64,000 bases of DNA, from positions 186,001 through 250,000 of the forward strand of contig NZ_JAULBL010000001.1 in NCBI RefSeq assembly GCF_030512175.1, given 5' to 3'. Below the pieces are notes generated by a model. That model had not been told where the DNA came from, ran no database searches, and saw only the letters and a list, made by a program, of their open reading frames with translations. This DNA comes from Paeniglutamicibacter sulfureus (GTDB lineage: Bacteria > Actinomycetota > Actinomycetes > Actinomycetales > Micrococcaceae). Below, one piece after another: positions 9,296 to 17,995 of this stretch (position 1 is the stretch's first letter; every line of letters begins with the position of its first letter). Made by a program: the position numbers and the translations under genes.

Positions 9296-12200
9296 GTGGA
9301 AACGACTCCCAGCATTGCCGACAATGGATCCACCGCCCCCTTGTTCCTGCCGCAGTTCCCGGGCAGCGAATTGGCACCGAAGCCCCGCACCCTCATGGAC
9401 ATCCTTGAGGCCAGCGCGGCGGCCCACCCCGAAGCCCCCGCACTTGATGACGGCGAGCGCTCGCTGACCTACGCGGAACTGCTCGTGGCCGTCGACGAGA
9501 TGGCCGGGCGCCTGCGCGCAGCCGGACTCGGCGCCGGGGACCACATCGGCATCCGCATCCCCTCGGGAACGCGCGAACTCTACATCGGCATCCTGGCCAC
9601 GATGAGGATCGGCGCAGCCTACGTTCCCGTCGATGCCGACGATCCGGAGGAACGCGCCCAACTGGTCTTTTCCGAGGCCAAGGTCGCCGCGGTCGTGGGC
9701 GAAAAGGGCAAGATCACCTCCCTGCGCGAGACGGCAAACCCGGCGCCGGCCCGGGACGCCGCGCTGGGCGACGACGCCTGGATCATCTTCACCTCCGGAT
9801 CCACCGGGACTCCCAAGGGCGTTGCCATCACGCAGCGCTCGGCGGCCGCCTTCGTCGACGCCGAGGCCAGGATCTTCCTGACAAGTGAGCCCCTGGGCGC
9901 CGAGGACCGCGTGCTTGCCGGCCTGTCCGTGGCCTTCGATGCCTCCTGCGAGGAAATGTGGCTGGCCTGGCGCCATGCCGCCTGCCTGGTGCCGGCCCCG
10001 CGTGCCCTGGTTCGTTCGGGCATGGACCTGGGTCCCTGGCTGGTGACCCGCGGGGTCACCGTGGTCTCCACCGTCCCCACACTCGCCGCCCTCTGGCCGG
10101 CCGAGGCCCTGGAAAACGTGCGCCTGCTGATCTTCGGCGGCGAAGCCTGTCCGCCCGAGCTTGCCGCCCGCCTTGCGGTTCCAGGGCGCGAGGTCTGGAA
10201 CACCTATGGTCCGACCGAAGCGACCGTTGTGGCCTGTGCCGCGCAGATGGACGGCACGGATCCGGTGCGCATCGGCTTGCCGCTCGATGGCTGGGACCTT
10301 GCCGTCGTCGACGCCTCGGGCTTCCCCGTGGCCCCCGGTCAGAGCGGGGAACTGATCATCGGCGGCGTCGGACTCGGTCGCTACCTGGACCCGGCCAAGG
10401 ACGCCGAGAAATACGCGCCCTTCGAAACCCTGGGCTGGGAGCGCGCCTACCGCTCGGGTGACCTGGTGCAGGCCGACCCCGAGGGTCTGGTCTTCCTGGG
10501 CCGGATGGACGAACAGGTCAAGCTCGGCGGCCGACGCATCGAATTGGGCGAAATCGATGCCGCGCTCCAGTCCCTGCCCGAGGTCTCCGGCGCCGCGGCA
10601 GCGGTGAAGACCACCGCCGCCGGAAACCAGATCCTCGTCGGCTACCTGGCCGCCGATCCCGCCTACGACACCTCGGCTGCGCGCGGGCGGCTGGCGGACA
10701 TGCTTCCGGCGCCGCTGATCCCGCTGCTGGCAATCGTCGACGCCTTGCCCACCAAGACCAGCGGCAAGGTCGACCGCAACGCGCTGCCCTGGCCGTTGCC
10801 CGGAGCCACCGCCACCGGGCCCGAAGGGGTGCTGCCGGATCTCGGCCAGGACGCTGCATGGGTGATCGAGCAGTGGACCCGCGTGCTGGGGACCCCTGTC
10901 GGCAGCCTTGACACCGATTTCTTCGCCTCCGGCGGCGGTTCGCTCTCCGCCGCCCAGCTGGTCTCCGCCCTGCGCGTGCGCTACCGCACCGTCACGGTGG
11001 CCGAGATCTATTCCCACCCGCGCATCGGGTCCCTGCTCGAGGCCCTGGGCACCAGTTCCGGTGCCGAACCCGAGACCCGAATCGTCGAGCGCACCACCCG
11101 GCGCGCCCAGGTCTTCCAGACGCTGATGGGCATCCCCACCTTCATCCTGGTGGGCATGCGCTGGCTCGTGTACCTGGCCGCCGGCAACAACGTGCTCGGC
11201 GCCCTGGGGGTCTTCACCGACGCACCCAGGCTCTCCTGGTGGGCGGTGGCCGCCCTGTGGCTTGTCTTCGTCTCCTCCCCGGGGCGCATGGCGCTTTCGG
11301 TCATCGCGGCCCGGATGCTGCTGCGCAATCTCAAGCCCGGGAACTACCCGCGCTCGGGCAAGGTGCACCTGCGGCTGTGGATGGCCCAGCAGATCGCCGA
11401 TCTGGTTGATCCCGTCTCGCTCGGCAACGCGCACTGGATCCAGTTCTACGCCCGCGCCCTGGGCGCGAAGATCGGCGCCGACGTCCAGCTGCATTCGATC
11501 CCGCCGGTCACCGGCCTGCTCACCGTGGGCCGCGGCGCCAGCATCGAACCCGAGGTCGATCTCACCGGCTACTGGATCGACGGGGACCGTGTCCATGTGG
11601 GCACCGTCGAGGTCGGTGCCGAGGCCACGGTCGGGGCACGCAGCACGTTGATGCCCGGCTCCGTGGTCGCCGACGGGGTGGAGCTGGCAGCAGGCTCCGC
11701 CCTTGCCGGAAGCACCAAGGCCTTCTCCTCCTACTCCGGCTCCCCCGCAGAACGCAGCGGCAAGTCCAAGCCCTCCTGGCCGCAGGAGCCGTTGCGTACC
11801 CGCCGGGTGCGCAACGCGATGTTCGCCGTGGCCTCCTCGGCCCTGGGCGCAATTCCCCTGCTCTCCATCCTGGGAGCCATCATCGCCGCTGCCCTGCTGC
11901 TGCGCGGCCAGGCCTCGCTGCACGAATCCCTGCTCCGGCTCACGCTGGCCGTCCCGGTGGCGGCACTGGTGTGGTTCGGCCTGAACATGCTGCTGGTGCT
12001 GGTGGCCACGCGCCTGCTGGGAATTCGCCTGCGCGAGGGCTGGCACCGGGTCGACAGCAGGATCGGCTGGCAGGTCTGGGCCACCGAACGCCTGCTGGAC
12101 ATGGCCCGCGACCTCCTCTTCCCCATTTACGCCTCGCTCTTCACACCCGTGTGGCTGCGCCTGCTCGGCGCCAAGGTCGGACGCAACGTCGAGGCCTCCA

Positions 12201-13198
12201 CGGTGCTGCTGATCCCCAAGATGACCACCATCGGTGCCGGGGCCTTCCTGGCCGACGACACCATGGTCGCCACCTACGAACTCGGCGGCGGCTGGATGAA
12301 GGTGGGCCGAGCCAAGATCGGCAAACGCGCCTTCCTGGGCAACTCCGGCATCGCCGGAGCCGGGCGCCGCGTGCCGCGCAACGGCCTGGTCGCGGTGCTC
12401 TCGGCCACCCCCGCCAAGGCCAAGGCCGGGACCTCCTGGCTGGGCAGCCCGCCGGTGCGCCTGCGCCGCACCGCGGTGTCCTCCGACGATTTGCTCACCT
12501 ACGCGCCGCCGCTGCGCCTGAAGTTTGCCCGCGCCCTGTGGGAAATCTGCCGGATCGTGCCCGTCGTGGTCACCGTCGGCGTCGCCGCGCTGGTGCTGGC
12601 GCTGTTGGACTTCCTGGCCGCGGAATACGGCTATCTGGCCGCGGCACTGCTCAGCGGCGCGGTGATGCTTGCCGCAGGTGCCGTCGCGGCAACCTCCGCG
12701 GTCGTCGCCAAGTGGCTGCTGGTGGGCCCCATCCGCCCGGGCGAACACGCCCTGTGGAGCTCCTTTATCTGGCGCAACGAGGTAGTTGACACGTTCATCG
12801 AAATGGTCTGCGCTCCGTGGTTCGCCCACTCCGCCGCCGGCTCCCCGGCCCTGGTCTGGTGGCTGCGGGCCCTGGGCGCGAAGATCGGCCACGGCGTCTG
12901 GTGCGAAAGCTACTGGCTGCCCGAGGCCGACCTGGTCACCCTCGGGGACTCCTCGACCGTCAACCGCGGCACGGTGGTCCAGACCCACCTCTTCCACGAC
13001 CGGGTCATGGCAATTGATACGGTGGAACTCTCCGCTGGATCCACGATGGGCCCGCACGGGGTCATCCTGCCGGCAGCATCCCTGTCGGAAGGCGCCACCG
13101 TGGGCCCCGGTTCGCTGGTGATGCGCGGAGAATCCGTTCCCCCTTCAAGCTACTGGATGGGCAACCCCGTCCAACCCTGGAGCCAGCCGCGCGCATGA
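9296..13198 (+). CDS. poly-lysine-synthetase-like (Pls-type) non-ribosomal peptide synthetase
   Basis: Membrane-bound single-module synthetase of the Pls family (epsilon-poly-L-lysine synthetase is about 1,319 residues; this is 1,300). An adenylation domain fills residues 35-515, with A3 IIFTSGSTGTPKG near 165, A5 NTYGPTEATV near 303 and A10 lysine in PTKTSGKVDR. A carrier domain follows near 548 (FFASGGGSLS, serine for phosphopantetheine). Three pairs of membrane segments (about 615-680, 840-905, 1083-1148) then alternate with three hexapeptide-rich soluble domains (725-810, 955-1040, 1188-1298). There is no classical condensation or thioesterase domain, as in Pls. By-eye alignment with GrsA gives a specificity code DAESIGTVVK; the acidic third residue suits a cationic amino acid such as lysine. 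In-frame alternatives are ATG 9224 and TTG 9203. Confidence 0.85.
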   Translation: METTPSIADNGSTAPLFLPQFPGSELAPKPRTLMDILEASAAAHPEAPALDDGERSLTYAELLVAVDEMAGRLRAAGLGAGDHIGIRIPSGTRELYIGILATMRIGAAYVPVDADDPEERAQLVFSEAKVAAVVGEKGKITSLRETANPAPARDAALGDDAWIIFTSGSTGTPKGVAITQRSAAAFVDAEARIFLTSEPLGAEDRVLAGLSVAFDASCEEMWLAWRHAACLVPAPRALVRSGMDLGPWLVTRGVTVVSTVPTLAALWPAEALENVRLLIFGGEACPPELAARLAVPGREVWNTYGPTEATVVACAAQMDGTDPVRIGLPLDGWDLAVVDASGFPVAPGQSGELIIGGVGLGRYLDPAKDAEKYAPFETLGWERAYRSGDLVQADPEGLVFLGRMDEQVKLGGRRIELGEIDAALQSLPEVSGAAAAVKTTAAGNQILVGYLAADPAYDTSAARGRLADMLPAPLIPLLAIVDALPTKTSGKVDRNALPWPLPGATATGPEGVLPDLGQDAAWVIEQWTRVLGTPVGSLDTDFFASGGGSLSAAQLVSALRVRYRTVTVAEIYSHPRIGSLLEALGTSSGAEPETRIVERTTRRAQVFQTLMGIPTFILVGMRWLVYLAAGNNVLGALGVFTDAPRLSWWAVAALWLVFVSSPGRMALSVIAARMLLRNLKPGNYPRSGKVHLRLWMAQQIADLVDPVSLGNAHWIQFYARALGAKIGADVQLHSIPPVTGLLTVGRGASIEPEVDLTGYWIDGDRVHVGTVEVGAEATVGARSTLMPGSVVADGVELAAGSALAGSTKAFSSYSGSPAERSGKSKPSWPQEPLRTRRVRNAMFAVASSALGAIPLLSILGAIIAAALLLRGQASLHESLLRLTLAVPVAALVWFGLNMLLVLVATRLLGIRLREGWHRVDSRIGWQVWATERLLDMARDLLFPIYASLFTPVWLRLLGAKVGRNVEASTVLLIPKMTTIGAGAFLADDTMVATYELGGGWMKVGRAKIGKRAFLGNSGIAGAGRRVPRNGLVAVLSATPAKAKAGTSWLGSPPVRLRRTAVSSDDLLTYAPPLRLKFARALWEICRIVPVVVTVGVAALVLALLDFLAAEYGYLAAALLSGAVMLAAGAVAATSAVVAKWLLVGPIRPGEHALWSSFIWRNEVVDTFIEMVCAPWFAHSAAGSPALVWWLRALGAKIGHGVWCESYWLPEADLVTLGDSSTVNRGTVVQTHLFHDRVMAIDTVELSAGSTMGPHGVILPAASLSEGATVGPGSLVMRGESVPPSSYWMGNPVQPWSQPRA

Positions 13199-14604
13199 GC
13201 CACACCCAACAGACCGACACCTCCACCGCCGCCGAGGCTTCCTTCATCCCGGATGCCTATGTGCCCCGCTCCGGCAGCGCCGACTACCGTGTCACGCACT
13301 ACGACCTGGACCTGGACTGCAAGCTCGGGGGCAACCGGCTCGACGGCAGGGCCACCATCACCGCCGTGGCCCTGGTCGAGCTGCACCGCATCAGCCTGGA
13401 CCTGTCCGGGCTGCGGGCCTCCCGCTGCCAGGTCAACGGTGCCAAGGTGGCCCGGTCCACGCAGAAGGCCGGCAAGCTGGAGCTCCACCTGGTGACTCCG
13501 GTGCCCGCCGGGGAGCAGTTCACCGTGGAGATCCGCTACGGCGGGGTCCCGAATGTACGCGATGGCATCTGGGGCGAGGTCGGCTGGGAGGAACTCACCG
13601 ACGGGGTGCTCGTGGCCGGACAGCCCAACGGGGCCCCCACCTGGTTCCCCTGCAACGACCACCCCAGCCAAAAGGCAAGCTACAGGATCTCCGTCAACAC
13701 CGACGCCGGGTACCGCCCGGTCTGCAACGGAAAACTCGTTGACCGCCAGCGGCGCTCCAGCCGCGAACGTTGGACCTACGAGGTCAACGAGCCCATGGCC
13801 ACCTACCTGGCGACTATGCAGATCGGCCGCTACGAGCTGCGCTCCCTGGCCGGCACCGAAGCCGGTGCCGCACCGCTGGGCGGACGGCATGCAGGTGCCC
13901 CGGTCCCGGTGCCCCAGCTGGTTGCCTCGAACACCTCCCAGCTGCGCCGGGTCTCCTCCGCATTGGCCGATCAGCCCCGGATGATGGAAACCTTCATCGA
14001 GGCCTTCGGCCCCTACCCCTTCGAGGACTACACCGTGGTGGTCACGGAGGACGACCTGGAAATCCCGCTGGAGGCGCACGGGATTTCCATCTTGGGCAAC
14101 AACCACCTGCTCCCGGGATGGGAGCAGCAGCGATTGATCGCCCACGAGCTGTCCCACCAGTGGTTCGGGAACTCGCTGACCGTCGGGTCGTGGGAGGACA
14201 TCTGGCTGCATGAGGGCTTCGCCTGCTATGCCGAATGGATCTGGTCCGAGGCCTCCGGCGGCCCGAGCGCCGATTCACGCGCCAGGGACGCTTGGGCGAT
14301 GATTGAATCCCTGGAGCAGGACATCGCCATCGGGGCCCCCGGGCCCAAGGACATGTTCGACGACCGGGTCTACAAGCGCGGTGCGCTGACGCTGCACGCC
14401 CTGCGGCTGGCATCGGGCGATCGTGCGTTTTTCGCGATGTTGCGGGCCTGGACCGGGGCACGGCGCCACGGGACGGTCACCTACCGGCTCTTCCGGGACC
14501 ACGTGGACGCGCACCTGCCCACCGCACTCTCCGCCGAGGCGTTCCTGGAACCCTGGCTCTTTGAAAAGGCGTTGCCGGCACTGCCTGCCCCGGCGGCAAA
14601 CTGA
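13195..14604 (+). CDS. M1-family zinc metallopeptidase, short form
   Basis: Zinc aminopeptidase of family M1, 469 residues. It has the N-terminal beta domain and the catalytic domain, but lacks the long C-terminal helical domain of full-length (~850 residue) members. The zinc site is HELSHQW near residue 315 with the third ligand glutamate in WLHEGFACYAEW 19 residues later. The usual GAMEN substrate motif is replaced by IPLEAHG, keeping only the glutamate. No signal peptide is seen. Its ATG overlaps the synthetase stop by four bases, so the two are translated together. In poly-lysine producers a peptidase of this class degrades the polymer, so a processing or self-protection role is likely but unproven. 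Confidence 0.85.
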   Translation: MSHTQQTDTSTAAEASFIPDAYVPRSGSADYRVTHYDLDLDCKLGGNRLDGRATITAVALVELHRISLDLSGLRASRCQVNGAKVARSTQKAGKLELHLVTPVPAGEQFTVEIRYGGVPNVRDGIWGEVGWEELTDGVLVAGQPNGAPTWFPCNDHPSQKASYRISVNTDAGYRPVCNGKLVDRQRRSSRERWTYEVNEPMATYLATMQIGRYELRSLAGTEAGAAPLGGRHAGAPVPVPQLVASNTSQLRRVSSALADQPRMMETFIEAFGPYPFEDYTVVVTEDDLEIPLEAHGISILGNNHLLPGWEQQRLIAHELSHQWFGNSLTVGSWEDIWLHEGFACYAEWIWSEASGGPSADSRARDAWAMIESLEQDIAIGAPGPKDMFDDRVYKRGALTLHALRLASGDRAFFAMLRAWTGARRHGTVTYRLFRDHVDAHLPTALSAEAFLEPWLFEKALPALPAPAAN

Positions 14605-14624
14605 CAGCGGAGGGGGCTCGGCCC

Positions 14625-14647
14625 CACCGCCGTCGCGGTGCTCTTTT
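14625..14647 (+). terminator. intrinsic terminator after the Pls-M1 pair
   Basis: Stem CACCGC (14625-14630) with GCGGTG (14635-14640), loop CGTC, followed by CTCTTTT. It lies 21 bases after the peptidase stop. This separates the operon from ppk2, which then needs its own promoter. Confidence 0.75.
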
Positions 14648-14691
14648 CACCGTATAGAGCCTGGTCACAAACCCCCTTCCGGGCACCCAAT

Positions 14692-14724
14692 GTTCATCTT
14701 CCGTTCATGGCGCGCGGATACGGT
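14692..14724 (+). promoter_or_regulatory. PHO-box-like direct repeat and -10 hexamer in front of ppk2
   Basis: Two 11-base units, GTTCATCTTCC (14692-14702) and GTTCATGGCGC (14703-14713), are followed five bases later by TACGGT (14719-14724). The spacing and hexamer are identical to those in front of the Pls-type gene. Transcription starting about seven bases past the hexamer would begin at or next to the ATG at 14732, giving a leaderless mRNA; no Shine-Dalgarno sequence is present. Confidence 0.7.
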
Positions 14725-14731
14725 CAACCCC

Positions 14732-15616
14732 ATGCAATTGCTTGATTTGGCCGCCCACGGCTACTCCGTCCGCGACGACGACGATGACGACCCGGTGCTG
14801 TTGACCTCCACCGGCGAAGTCGTGGACACCTGGCGGGAGGGCTACCCGTACTCCTCGCGCATGGACCGTGCCCAGTACGACCTGGAAAAGCGGCTGTTGC
14901 AGATCGAGCTGCTCAAGCTGCAGGTCTGGGTCAAAGCCACCGGGCGCCGACTCGTGGTGCTCTTCGAGGGCCGCGACGCCGCCGGCAAGGGCGGGACCAT
15001 CAAGAGGTTCACCGAGCATTTGAACCCGCGCGGGGCCCGCGTCGTGGCGTTGGAAAAGCCCAGTGAACGCGAATCCACCCAGTGGTTCTTCCAGCGCTAC
15101 ATCGCCCACCTGCCGGCCGCCGGGGAAATGGTCCTCTTCGACCGCTCCTGGTACAACCGTTCCGGCGTCGAACGCGTGATGCGCTTCTGCACCCGGGAGC
15201 AATTCGACAGGTTCATGCACCAGGCACCTGCTTTCGAGCGGCAGCTGGTTGATGACGGGATCGTTCTAGTGAAGTTCTGGTTCTCGGTTTCCCGCCGCGA
15301 ACAGCTCACCCGCTTCACCATCCGCCAGATCGACCCGGTTCGGCAGTGGAAGCTTTCCCCCACCGACCTCGCCTCTCTGGACAAGTGGGACGCCTACACC
15401 GAGGCCAAGGAAGAGACCTTCCGCAGCACCGATACCGATTGGGCACCGTGGACCGTGGTGAAGTCCAATGACAAGAAGCGCGCCAGGCTCGAGGCAATGC
15501 GCCACGTGCTGAGCCTCTTCGACTACGAAGGCAAGGATCACGAGCTCGTGGGGACCCCCGACCCGCACATCGTCGGACCCGCCTCGGCAGTCGTCGCCGA
15601 CGGTGAGGAATTCTAG
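14732..15616 (+). CDS. ppk2: polyphosphate kinase 2
   Basis: P-loop kinase that moves phosphate between polyphosphate and nucleoside di- or triphosphates. From ATG 14732 it has 294 residues. Walker A is FEGRDAAGKGG near residue 80 and Walker B FDRSWYNRSGVERVM near residue 136, with the conserved KFWFSVSRREQ further on. The length and single domain fit the one-domain PPK2 class. The N-terminus has a run of six aspartates (residues 16-21). Upstream in-frame sequence overlaps the terminator and PHO box, so is not coding. Placement behind a PHO box links it to phosphate starvation. Confidence 0.92.
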   Translation: MQLLDLAAHGYSVRDDDDDDPVLLTSTGEVVDTWREGYPYSSRMDRAQYDLEKRLLQIELLKLQVWVKATGRRLVVLFEGRDAAGKGGTIKRFTEHLNPRGARVVALEKPSERESTQWFFQRYIAHLPAAGEMVLFDRSWYNRSGVERVMRFCTREQFDRFMHQAPAFERQLVDDGIVLVKFWFSVSRREQLTRFTIRQIDPVRQWKLSPTDLASLDKWDAYTEAKEETFRSTDTDWAPWTVVKSNDKKRARLEAMRHVLSLFDYEGKDHELVGTPDPHIVGPASAVVADGEEF

Positions 15617-15821
15617 GGTTCGGTTTCCCCCGCTGGGATGCGGCGCTGGACTGCGATTCGTGTGCGGTAAGAAGCGCCCTCGGTGGTCCGGTCCCGCGTG
15701 ACCCCGTATTTTCCTGCGAATCAGAACTTCTCAAGTATCAGGCCCTTGAGGGTTCGGTTCCGTTATCCGAATCCCAAGGGAGTTCTTGGTTCCCACTTGC
15801 CGAAGCTTGAGAGAATTACCG

Positions 15822-16523
15822 TCATTTCGCACGCAGCACGAAGAAAATAAAGCTCAAGAACGATTCCCTGCCTTCGAATTGAGGCGGGATGAGTTCCGGG
15901 GGCGCATCGGCAGAGAAAGGTGGTTCACTGACTACCTCGATCTGGAATCCGGCCTTGGCAAATGCGTCCGTCATTTCGTGCAATGGTCGATGCCAATATG
16001 TGAGGATCGCCGGTTGGCCATTGAACGTGTGCTCATCTGAATACTTCGTGAGCTTGAAGTAGTCGGAACCGGGGTTGGTCCATGGGTAGAGGATCGGATG
16101 GTTGACAGACATGATGAGTCGGCCTCCGGGTCGCAGTACTCGCCGTATCTCCTGTAGCGGACTCAGCCAGTCTTGCAAATAGTGAAAAACCAGCGAGGAA
16201 ACCACGTCATCGAACGTTTCCTCGGCGAATGGCAGCGGCTGGCCGAGGTCGGTTGTCAGCAGATCTGCTTCCGCACCAAGTCTTTTCCGGGCAAGGCTGA
16301 TCATTGCTTCACTGGAGTCAAATCCTGTCACGCTGGCGCCGCGATCACGGAGCGCCTTCGTCAGCGGCCCGGAACCGCAGCCAGCATCTAGAATTCGACG
16401 ATTACGGACATCCCCTGCGAGTTTTATCATCGCCGGCCGTTCGTAGAATCCATTGATCAGACTGGTTTCATTTTCAGTCGAGTACGCTTCGGCAAAGCTG
16501 TCGTAATCGGTGTCCTGCGTCAT
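15822..16523 (-). CDS. class I SAM-dependent methyltransferase
   Basis: A 233-residue methyltransferase of the Methyltransf_11/25 type acting on an unknown small molecule. SAM motif I is RILDAGCGSGPLTKA near residue 44, followed by the acidic residue in VTGFDSS. Motif post II is PFAEETFDDVVSSLVFHY near residue 100 and a VLRPGGRLIMSV block follows. The N-terminal DYDSFAEAYSTENE is typical of the family. The gene is clearly richer in A and T than its neighbours, which suggests recent acquisition. No operon partner. Confidence 0.85.
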   Translation of the reverse strand: MTQDTDYDSFAEAYSTENETSLINGFYERPAMIKLAGDVRNRRILDAGCGSGPLTKALRDRGASVTGFDSSEAMISLARKRLGAEADLLTTDLGQPLPFAEETFDDVVSSLVFHYLQDWLSPLQEIRRVLRPGGRLIMSVNHPILYPWTNPGSDYFKLTKYSDEHTFNGQPAILTYWHRPLHEMTDAFAKAGFQIEVVSEPPFSADAPPELIPPQFEGRESFLSFIFFVLRAK

Positions 16524-16873
16524 AAACCAATTCCTCCGGACCTCAGAATGGGGGGCTCATTTATATGAGGCTAACAGCCTTCCCGCATTCCCACGGATAA
16601 TAATAGAAACGACACACTCACCCGAAATTAAGCTTTCGGGACGATCCTCTTTCAATATTCTGAAAGTCCAATTCCTCCCACTGGTTCCCATTAGCAGGAC
16701 GGCCATGGCGCATGACCGGGTTCCTTGCGACACCGTGATTCGGCGGATGGACCATGACACGACAGCAACGCCGTCGTCTCCGGTTCGTCCCGGCCTGGTC
16801 GGTGATCCCCGATTCCGCCGGACCCTCCCCGTGCCAGTCGTCAAGTCAATTTGCGAAGAGTCTCATCATCTCG
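16524..16873. other. AT-richer intergenic stretch with two small hairpins
   Basis: No convincing gene in 350 bases. Two short perfect dyads are visible: CCCGAAA / TTTCGGG (16621-16627 with 16634-16640) and TTTCA / TGAAA (16650-16654 with 16661-16665). They lie downstream of the minus-strand gene ending at 16874 and might terminate it. Confidence 0.4.
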
Positions 16874-17179
16874 TCAAGAGTTGCGCAGGAACCAGGAACG
16901 CCCACGCCGGAGGCCCTTGGCCAACCTGTCGACCGCGTGAGCCGACTCGGCCGACCCGACGTCGGAAAACGACCCCGTCCCGCCATACAAGCTGAAGGCT
17001 GTTGCAGCGGCCGCACGGAGACCGCGCCTGTCCGCAACGCCGACGAACAGCTCGTGGAGCCAGCCGGCAGCGTGGCTCCGCTGCTTGTCGCTTTCGGAGC
17101 GAGCAACGGTGCGGACTTCGGCGATTGCGGAGAGGATTTCATCGCGGACAGTTTCAACAGCCCATCCTTTGCTACTCAT
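16874..17179 (-). CDS. small protein resembling DUF6966
   Basis: A 101-residue protein, charged at the N-terminus, with AAGWLHELFVGVADRRG, LYGGTGSFSDV and a final DRLAKGLRRG block. The order WL...YGG-GSF-D matches DUF6966 as I remember it, a family of unknown function scattered through many bacteria and often found in toxin-immunity or defence neighbourhoods. No Shine-Dalgarno is evident at ATG 17179. Its codon usage is GC-rich unlike the AT-rich surroundings, which supports it being real. Confidence 0.5.
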   Translation of the reverse strand: MSSKGWAVETVRDEILSAIAEVRTVARSESDKQRSHAAGWLHELFVGVADRRGLRAAAATAFSLYGGTGSFSDVGSAESAHAVDRLAKGLRRGRSWFLRNS

Positions 17180-17252
17180 GGAACAATCTTACGGATCACA
17201 CCGAGCTGGGATGCTACATTCGGCGTCGAAAACCACACGCTAGGGTGGTCAC

Positions 17253-17738
17253 ATGATGACAATCATTTCAGCCCCAGGGGATCTCATCGTGGCAACCAAG
17301 GATGGTGTGGACGTGCGGTTCGCCGGGGTTGAGTCGATTGCCGACGCTCCGTTTTCCGCAACTGAATGGTTGGGAAAACAGGGAATAAGACTCCACCTCG
17401 AAGGGATCCGCAGTCCCGAAACCCAGCGCCGCGACGAACACCACGTCAAGGAAATATCGCAGTGGGCAAACCTGAGGGAACGTGATGGGGCGGAAACAGC
17501 CGGAGACGCACCGGCGATGCCCGGTCAGTTAGTTCTTGGCCCTGTTGGAGCGGATATCTCGGATGATTTAGGAACCATCTATCGATGGTCTGCCGGACAA
17601 GTCGCAGGAAGCGGGACCGATTGGGATGCCACCTGGGTGTATCTTCCGGAACCTCCTGCTGCTGCCCGATTCCTACGCATTGACTTCACTCTCGATGGAG
17701 AACCAACTGGAAAAACATGCAATGTGCAGCTTGGTTAA
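17253..17738 (+). CDS. hypothetical protein
   Basis: A 161-residue soluble protein of unknown family. It starts MMTIISAPGDLIVATKDG at ATG 17253 (or the next codon, 17256), with AGGGTGG upstream. The C-terminal half has alternating hydrophobic segments such as WDATWVYLPEPPAAARFLRIDF, suggestive of a beta-rich fold. There is no signal peptide or membrane segment. It may be translationally coupled to the next small frame, which begins inside its end. Confidence 0.6.
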   Translation: MMTIISAPGDLIVATKDGVDVRFAGVESIADAPFSATEWLGKQGIRLHLEGIRSPETQRRDEHHVKEISQWANLRERDGAETAGDAPAMPGQLVLGPVGADISDDLGTIYRWSAGQVAGSGTDWDATWVYLPEPPAAARFLRIDFTLDGEPTGKTCNVQLG

Positions 17739-17986
17739 CGTCCAAAAATCTTTCGACAAGTGTTCCTGGCGTCGACGCCAAAGACAACCAGACAAATAGG
17801 ATTCGCTGTGCTGGGGGGTGCTTTCTCGCAGCATTCGGGCTTGGTGCGGCCCTGTTGATTTCGGGTTCGGCGGTCGCCGTTGGTCTCATGGCTTTTTGGT
17901 TCGCCCCCGAATACATTCGAAGCTGGCGGGCAGGGACTGGAAAAGCCATCCGAAACCCTTCTCTGGAAGGCCCCCTCCGGGTGTGA
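17717..17986 (+). CDS. possible small membrane protein
   Basis: An 89-residue frame overlapping the end of the previous gene by 22 bases. Residues 33-62 are strongly hydrophobic (GCFLAAFGLGAALLISGSAV then GLMAFWF), predicting one or two membrane helices, followed by a basic tail. No ribosome-binding site is visible and the first 25 residues look unremarkable, so the start may be internal. I do not recognise the family. Confidence 0.35.
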   Translation: MQCAAWLTSKNLSTSVPGVDAKDNQTNRIRCAGGCFLAAFGLGAALLISGSAVAVGLMAFWFAPEYIRSWRAGTGKAIRNPSLEGPLRV

Positions 17987-17995
17987 TCGTACGGC

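Noticed and set aside
8798-13057. Very long open frame (1,419 codons) on the minus strand opposite the Pls-type gene
   Set aside because: It is the antisense shadow of the GC-rich synthetase: rich in Gly, Arg, Gln and His with no domain, and the plus strand is clearly the coding one.
14423-14731. Upstream extension of the ppk2 frame
   Set aside because: It would run through the end of the peptidase gene, a terminator and the PHO box.
16557-16995. Overlapping small frames on both strands upstream of the DUF6966-like gene
   Set aside because: Neither has a ribosome-binding site or recognisable pattern, and the region has terminator-like dyads.
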